A stretch of 64,000 nucleotides of DNA, taken from assembly GCA_025618425.1 (NCBI GenBank), contig CM046852.1, positions 631,704 to 695,703 of the forward strand, written 5' to 3'. The notes under the pieces are model-generated. The model did no database searches, had not been told where the DNA came from, and worked only from the letters and a program-made list of their open reading frames with translations. This DNA is from Heliocidaris tuberculata (taxonomy: Eukaryota > Echinodermata > Echinoidea > Camarodonta > Echinometridae). Every line of letters begins with the position of its first letter. Within the stretch, counting starts at the first letter, position 1. The position numbers and the translations under genes were made by a program. This document shows, one piece after another, positions 57,502-64,000 of the stretch.

Positions 57502-57946
57502 CTACTGCAATTGATTTACAGAAATGTTCATATGACTGTTTATAAAAGTTCTTCTCAAAACCTGCTTCTTTGTCCTTTGGGATGAATCTTGTTTAGTTCT
57601 GGTAGGAGGTGAAGCATGGCTGAAGTTATATCTCACATTCAAAGCAAGAAGGTCTTTCAGACAAGTCTTGAGCAGAATCTTCTCATCTTTGCTCATTTCT
57701 GCAGCTTGTACCAGCTTACCTGCATAATTTTTTTTCTCTTTCATTCTTTTTCTTGTGAATGGTTTATCCTCTGTTTTGTCTTTTTCCCCCATTTGATGCA
57801 TTGGACTGGAAGAAATGGTGAACCCTTGCCTAAAGTTCACATTGCCTCAGTCATTGTTGTTGGACCTTCAAATGTGGCTCCATTACTGCTTCTGTCTCGC
57901 ATGGAATACCGATGGTCCTTGTAGCTGGGAGCATTGTTTTCAAAGA
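57502..57946 (-). pseudogene. Exon of an unrecognised gene, frame-disrupted
   Basis: After acceptor CTTGTAG at 57948-57947 the frame reads Phe-Glu-Asn-Asn-Ala-Pro-Ser-Tyr-Lys-Asp-His-Arg and stops at TGA (about 57838) after Thr-Glu-Ala-Met. A +2 shift at that point opens a further 112-codon Lys/Glu-rich frame to 57502. Removing one TG would make a single frame. I do not recognise the family. A pseudogene, a sequence error, or a real stop with a chance downstream frame are all possible. Confidence 0.35.
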
Positions 57947-58819
57947 CTACAAGGAAACAGAAAAATATAAGAGATTTAATGCCATTTGCTCTTGTATAAA
58001 AAATGAAATAGCATGCTATTTGATTTAAAAGCACATTAAATCCAATCACCTTCTCCTACTTTAATGTATATTGAACTTTTGAAGTGGCATTAAATCCCCA
58101 TAGCATACTGCCCGGAGTGAATGGGGGAGGGGGCTATTTCAACAATAACGCTGATTGGTCAAAATGTGATTGGGTCTATTAATAGATTGTCTTCATCCAA
58201 TAATTTTAGTAATATTGTAAAATAGGACATGCCATTCATTCACGCAGCATAGCAGTACTTCAATGCTAGATTACCTGATTCAACATGTTCAACTCTTACT
58301 ATGCTACAAATTTGGGGTTTCGGAGTTGAAACTGAAATTTTAAATAGTATTTTCCTCTCATGTATGAATGATCTAGAATGGACCATAGCCTGCTTACACA
58401 TACAAAAGCTACTGAAGGCTATTCACCTGTGAAATCTAATGTGGAGTACAAGCTTGTATGTATTGTAAGTGATATTTGTATCAATCATGCATAGCTTTGC
58501 TAGAAAGTAACTGCTTAATTCATAATAAAAATGGTTGTTTAGACATTAATATTTTCATAAAAGAACAGCCTTCCTACAATATTGTGATATCCTATAAAGG
58601 AAATAATTATTTGTGGGTAAATTCAACTGATTTTTTAGTTAAGCCCACGCAAAACTCAAACTAAACTAAAGGAGTCAATCCATAACACAAATACCAATGC
58701 ATGGGACTGGTAGTTGAAAAGTTGGGCCTACGGTTCATGCAAATAAAACCTGGAGAAAATTAGACTGTTCATAATAATGCTTTCCCCAAATACACAAAAA
58801 TATAACTCTAATTAAATAC

Positions 58820-58913
58820 CTTCATGTTCTGCTCTTTCTTGCTTCTTCCTGGCCCTCTCAATCTTAGTTTTGTTGGTGAATCGCTTGATTCAATGGTCTT
58901 GGTATACGATGCT
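58820..58913 (-). pseudogene. Possible upstream exon of the same locus, with an in-frame TGA
   Basis: Acceptor CCACACAG|AGC and donor GAAG|GTATTT bracket 31 codons, with basic residues Ile-Lys-Arg-Phe-Thr-Asn-Lys. The eighth codon is TGA. Phase 1 out joins correctly to the exon at 57946. An ATG at 58928 could be an alternative start in the same frame. Confidence 0.3.
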
Positions 58914-59457
58914 CTGTGTGGCAGACATGGTACATGCACACAAACACTCAGAGTACAGGGGTTGTGATTGGCCATTTGCACTCAGGTCTCTAATAGCCGA
59001 GCTGTGATTGGTCACTTAAGGAGCAGATATGACATCATCATTGCAGGAAAGCTGTCTGCTAATTGTAGCAACTTTATATCAAAATTGTGAAAATATGCCC
59101 AAAATCTGCAAATGGGAACATTCACCATTGCTCTTAGATATATGTCCATTAATCATTTATGACAAAATTAAGTACTTCCCAGATATGGACCACGGAACTG
59201 AAGAATTTTGAGGCTCGGCCCATGGCCTAATAGTTCAAGGAAAATATGATAAAGAAAAAGAAAGCTACATGTACATGTACATGAGTTTTTTAATTTGCAA
59301 CTGATCAAACTCAAATTGGCAACAGTGTATCGTACCTTTTGAGCACCTCTCTCATTTGCTTTGTACAGAAAATGCCATAAATTCCAATTTTGATGGTTAT
59401 TGATGTAGAAAACCATCTTTTTCAGAGGGGGGGGGGGTGTCAACACATGTCCAATAA

Positions 59458-59865
59458 CCCTTTCAGGACAGGGATTATTTAAGGGCTAAATTGATCACAT
59501 TTTGTTCTTCAAATTGGCAACAATAATATTTTTCTGTTAGTGCTACATGGTTCAAATAAGGTGTAATGTCTTTGAAAACAATATACATGGTTAGAAATTT
59601 GTTGAATAGTTGAAAGAAATTGCCAATTTTGATGAAAAACAATGATTTTAAACCTCTCAATGTGTTGCCAATTTAAGGATCTCAAAGCTTATTCTTGTTT
59701 TTAAAATTCCTGGCATCAAACGCAATATGGTCATGCAATAAAAATGGACATAGTGTGTGCAGAAAATTTTGCTCTTTCTACTCATGCATCTGGTATATTT
59801 TTTAGAGCTCTGGATCAAAAGTTATTGAGCCAAACCACAAAATGTGGTCAATTGTCTTGAAAGGG
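59458..59865. mobile_element. piggyBac-like MITE, 'CCCTTTC' family, copy 4
   Basis: Ends CCCTTTCAGGACAGGGAT and CCCTTTCAAGACAATTGA inverted. TTAA is intact on the right (59866-59869) and mutated to ATAA on the left. The interior matches copies 2 and 3. Confidence 0.85.
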
Positions 59866-59869
59866 TTAA

Positions 59870-61130
59870 TTAATAGGGCACAGGTGTAATGAAGAAAACA
59901 AAAATCAGAAGAAAATTGAATATCTATGAATTTTTTTAGTGCAGAACAAATAAGAGAGGTTCTCATATTTACACATTCACACCAACCAAATGAACCAACA
60001 ATCATTGAAGTCATAACTGGTTCAGCCAAATTGCTGAAATAATTAATGAGAGTCATCCCATATCCAATGGACTTGTAAAGAGTGGGTGACCATCCACTTA
60101 AGGGGGACCACAATTACCCCGGGTGACATCTTCACTATTACGTGTACATACATGTATGATCCACTGTACAGCCCTCCTCATGTACATGTACGTGTATATG
60201 TACTCAAAATATTCTCATGGAAGTTTTGTATTTTGTGTGTTCCTCATTTCATATTATTCCTATTTTAACCAAAAACTCATCTTAATAACATAAATAAATA
60301 ATGTAATTACACTCCAAAATTATGAAAAATTGCCACTGTCCAGCTAATGAAACTAACTTGGAGCTACACTACCGCTTAAAGGTTTTGGCACATCGGTTCG
60401 GTAACGGTAATGTATGCAAAGTCCTCGGTGAAGCTTCCCGCGGTTCCTCCCCGAGGTTTTGTTGTTCGTCGAGAAACCGCGGGAAGCTATCGGTTCGCTA
60501 TAGGTTCGCGAAGGGTAAGGCATCGGTAAGGCAACGGTTAGCAAGAGAGCGCACACGCACGAATTTCTTTCGGTGAACGGTGAACGGTTTGGCTAAGAGC
60601 GCGCACGCGATGAACGCTGTATTGTGACGTAACAATGACTGACTTTGTAAAGCTGTAGCGCATGCAGGAACCACGTTTGCTCTTCCATGATTGCGTCGAC
60701 GGAACAAATTATTCTGCATTCGAAACAAATCTGGTGATGGTGCCGATTGATGAAATTGATGATGAAATGATGATGGGATGGTGGTGTTTGTCATAATGAT
60801 GGTGAAGAAAAATGACACTTGTGCACTTCATGGTGACAACTCTTTTTTTTTTCTCTCTCGTCCAATTATAAATACGGATCATTCAAAGGCTTTATTCTTA
60901 ACCCGCAAATGTATCGCATTTCTCGATTGGTTTAGATTGTTGTAAACCTAAAACATATCAAGAAAATAAGAACATACCTTCATGTAAACTGTGTATTAAT
61001 TTATTTTAAAGAAAATGTTCTTAAACCCCTTTGCCTGAATTGCGTTTGAAAATGTGTAGCGTACTAGCTTTTAGACAATAGTCGATATTAGAATATTTTT
61101 AAAATTCATCTTTCAATAACTATTAATGTA
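59870..61130. other. Intergenic or intronic stretch with a CpG-rich hairpin
   Basis: No exon-like frame is seen. 60380-60640 is clearly richer in CpG than its surroundings and contains a perfect 13-bp stem, GCTTCCCGCGGTT (60433-60445) with AACCGCGGGAAGC (60474-60486), and scattered 'cggta/cggtt' motifs. Confidence 0.55.
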
Positions 61131-62890
61131 TCATGATGATATGAAAATGAACTATCATATCATCATCATCATCATCATATGATATCATCACATCATCATA
61201 CCATATCATATCATATATCATCATATCGTCATTAAACTCATAATCATTATATCATCAATTCATCATGATCATAATTATATTATCATCATCACATCATCAT
61301 AGCACCATTATATAATCATGATCATCATGATTATCATCATAATCATCATCATCATTATCTTGATAATCATATCTTCAAAACAATTATCATCTTCATCAAA
61401 CGCATCATTAACAAAAAAAAAAAATATATCAAGCCAACATTTTCTTCCCTGCCCGACCGTAACTTCATCCTTTCACACACGTGCGGTTCCCTTTTGAAAT
61501 TTGATCTGTATCATGATGAGATGAAAATAAACTATTATAATCATCATCAAATATGATCATATCATCATCACATCATCATCATACCATCATCATATCATAT
61601 CATCATATCGTCATTAACTCATAATCATATCAATTCATCATGATCATCATAATTATATTATCATCACATCATATCATCATTATCATCCTCATCATAATCT
61701 TAATCACCATCAGTATCATCATCATTATCTTGATAATCATATCGTCAAAACAATCATCAATATCATCTTCATCAAACTCATCATTCATTAAAAATATCAA
61801 GTTTTCTTCCCTGCCCGACCGTAACTTCATCCTTTAACACACATGCGGTTCCCTTTTGAAATTCGATCTGTATCATGAGATGAAAATAAACTATTATAAT
61901 CATCATCACATCATCATATCGTCATTAACTCATATAATCATATCAATTTATCATGATCATCATAATTATATTATCATCATCACATCATCATAGCATAATT
62001 ATATCATGATTATCATCATTATCATCATCAATATCATCTTCCTCAACTTATCATTCATAAAAAAAAAAATATCAAGCCAACATTTGCTACCCTGCTCGAC
62101 CGTAACTTCATCCTTTAACACACAAGCGGTTCCCTTTTGAAATTCCATCTGTATCATGAGATGAAAATGAACTATCATATCATCATCATCACATCATGAT
62201 ACCATCATATCATATATTTATAGTTTTATACATCATCATCATATCGTCATTAACTCTTATAATCACATCAATTCATCATGATCATCATAATTATATTATC
62301 ATCATCACATCATAGCATCATTATATCATGATTATCATTATCATCATAATCATAATCATCAGCATTATCTTGATAATCATATCGTCAAAACAATTATCAT
62401 CATCAATATCATCTTCATCAAACTCACCATTCATAAAAAATATCAAGTTTTCTTCCCTGCCCCACCGTAACTTCATCCTTTAACACACATGCGATTCCCT
62501 TTTAAAATTCGATCAGTATCATGAGATGAAAATGAACTATCATATCATCATCATCAAATATGATCATATGATCATCACATCATCATACCATCATCATATC
62601 ATCATACCATCATCATATATAATATCATCATCATATCGTCATTAACTCATATAATCTTATCATTAATTCATCATGATCATTATTATATTATCATCACATC
62701 AAGGAAGCATCATTATATCATGATTATGATCATTATCATCATCATAATCATCATTATCTTGATAATCATATCGTCAAAACAATTATCATCATCATCACTA
62801 TCATCTTCATCAAACTCGTCATTCATCAAAAATATCAAGTTTTCTTCCCTGCCCGACCGTAACTTCATCCTTTAACACACATGTTGTCCC
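61131..62890. repeat. ATC-rich higher-order repeat
   Basis: Five units of about 280-390 bp. Each has (ATC)n/(ATATC)n tracts followed by a conserved non-repeat core, 'cttccctgcccgaccgtaac' and '...gcggttcccttttgaaatt'. Cores fall at about 61444, 61806, 62089, 62453 and 62844. Confidence 0.92.
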
Positions 62891-62989
62891 CTTTTGAAAT
62901 TCGATCTCTTTATACGAAGCGCCTTTCTGCCCAATGCCGCCGCGGTGTGAAAGGAACAACAACAAAAAAAGAAGAAAAAAGGCGCATAC

Positions 62990-63112
62990 CTTCATTGGCT
63001 GGTTGGCATATTTCTGCGCGTGTCTTGACATGTGATTAACGGACTGCTCGTCAAATGAGGTCACAAGCCCAATTTTATGAATGAAAATGTTGATCGCGCG
63101 CACTCTAGACAT
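62990..63112 (-). CDS. Candidate first coding exon of an unrecognised gene
   Basis: ATG at 63112, 41 codons (Met-Ser-Arg-Val-Arg-Ala-Ile-Asn ... Gln-Pro-Met-Lys), donor AAG|GTATGC, phase 0 out. The phase fits the acceptor at 58913, so it may be the first exon of the disrupted locus at 57.5-58.9 kb across a ~4.1 kb intron. No domain is recognised. It is flanked on the 3' side by the ATC repeat. Confidence 0.4.
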
Positions 63113-63570
63113 CTTTTGCCTCCCACTGCCTTGCTTTTCACTTTCGCATTAATAATGGAGGATATTATTTTGGATATATCGCTCGTGTACTGATTTCAGT
63201 AATTTCTTACTTCTTTGCTAAAGTTTCAGGAAATTGTGAGTGTCAGATCAAGCTCATTTATGTTAAAAACATCTGTTAGTATACGAGTTATGAGATGCCA
63301 CATGCGAGTATGGAGCGACTGTTGAATATGCATGAGTTTGAAAACTACGCCCGTTTAATAATCGCTTGTTCTGCAGTAATACAAAACTGCCCAATCTTGA
63401 ATATACAAATTATAACGTGGATGTGAAAGGCGACACTTGAGAAATGGTCGGTCAACATATACGTGTATGTTATGATGTGGTTACGATCAGGGATATGCAG
63501 GCGGCAAGATGGTCGTGAGCATTATATCAAGCACCATGCACAACTATTTTCGTAAACATCGTGCAATTAT

Positions 63571-63830
63571 CATTGACGGATCCGGAGGGGGAGGGGGGGG
63601 TGCGCAGCTGGCCCGTAAACCCCCCCCCCCCTCCCCGACGAAAAGAGCTCATGGAAGCATGTGTGAAGCTTTCTTTGGGGCCGTCTTTAGTGCCCTTCCT
63701 TTTGGGGAAAGTGCCGAAAAAGACACCTAAAAATGCTACTCACCATTTTTGTTTGCTTGTCACAAAATTTTAGAGTTGGGGTATCACACCCCCCCCCCCC
63801 CCCCCCGGTAAATCCTGGATCAGCCCCTGT
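63571..63830. mobile_element. Poly-G/C element with 'GGATCC' ends
   Basis: The left 'gacggatccggaggggg' and inverted right 'ggggctgatccaggattta' ends each run into long G/C homopolymers (63618-63631, 63789-63806). Similar ends occur at 22425, 34557 and 36000. No coding content is seen. Confidence 0.5.
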
Positions 63831-64000
63831 GCAATTACTACAGTTTAAAAAAACTTCTATGATCTTTAAATGCAATTAAAAATGATGGAAACCAACATGA
63901 AAATAAAACATTAACAATAACAAAGATGGCAATGAAACAACTCGTTCCGTTTTCAAGCCGGTATACATAAGTGGCACCTGTCGGTGTCGGACCTGTATGC

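Overview
This is a eukaryotic, intron-rich, AT-rich and very repeat-dense window. It most likely comes from a marine deuterostome, and an echinoderm such as a sea urchin is my best inference. The support is tRNA-derived SINEs with a 'GCGCTATACAAGAAC' tail, tandem TRIM56-like RING/B-box genes, a Drosophila-type (type I) cryptochrome, many TTAA-flanked MITEs and abundant palindromic TACATG microsatellite. No species can be named from sequence alone.

Layout. (1) 1-25.9 kb: two minus-strand TRIM genes (6593-9855 and 14508-17665) lie in a tandem array of about 7.8 kb units. They alternate with three related spacers (about 3208-5725, 10199-13612, 18012-21478). The array is bracketed by a direct repeat (1-3130 and 23571-25866). 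The right-hand TRIM gene is intact (632 aa, 2 exons). The left-hand one has a 13-bp tandem duplication that shifts the frame and removes the C-terminal propeller. Younger insertions (a MITE, a 5'-truncated non-LTR retroelement, SINEs, a hAT-like element) date the steps of the duplication. (2) 27.0-38.4 kb: a complete minus-strand type I cryptochrome gene. I assembled 11 exons whose phases all match and which give a 538-residue protein with the Trp triad, the flavin-proximal Cys and a dCRY-like C-terminal tail. Four of its exons have partial tandem copies of their own edges in the adjacent introns or upstream flank, and one 3' splice site abuts the end of a MITE. (3) 38.4-57 kb: no convincing gene. 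It is a field of MITEs, mostly with TTAA target duplications, some sharing one TTAA and some nested, plus a 155-bp satellite and a 22-bp minisatellite. (4) 57.5-63.1 kb: exons of an unrecognised minus-strand gene or pseudogene with one in-frame stop and one frameshift, then a long ATC-rich higher-order repeat.

Function. The cryptochrome is predicted to be a blue-light sensor feeding the circadian clock. The TRIM proteins are predicted E3 ubiquitin ligases. Nothing in the sequence links the two. The most unusual feature is the recurrent exon-edge tandem duplication inside an otherwise intact cryptochrome gene.
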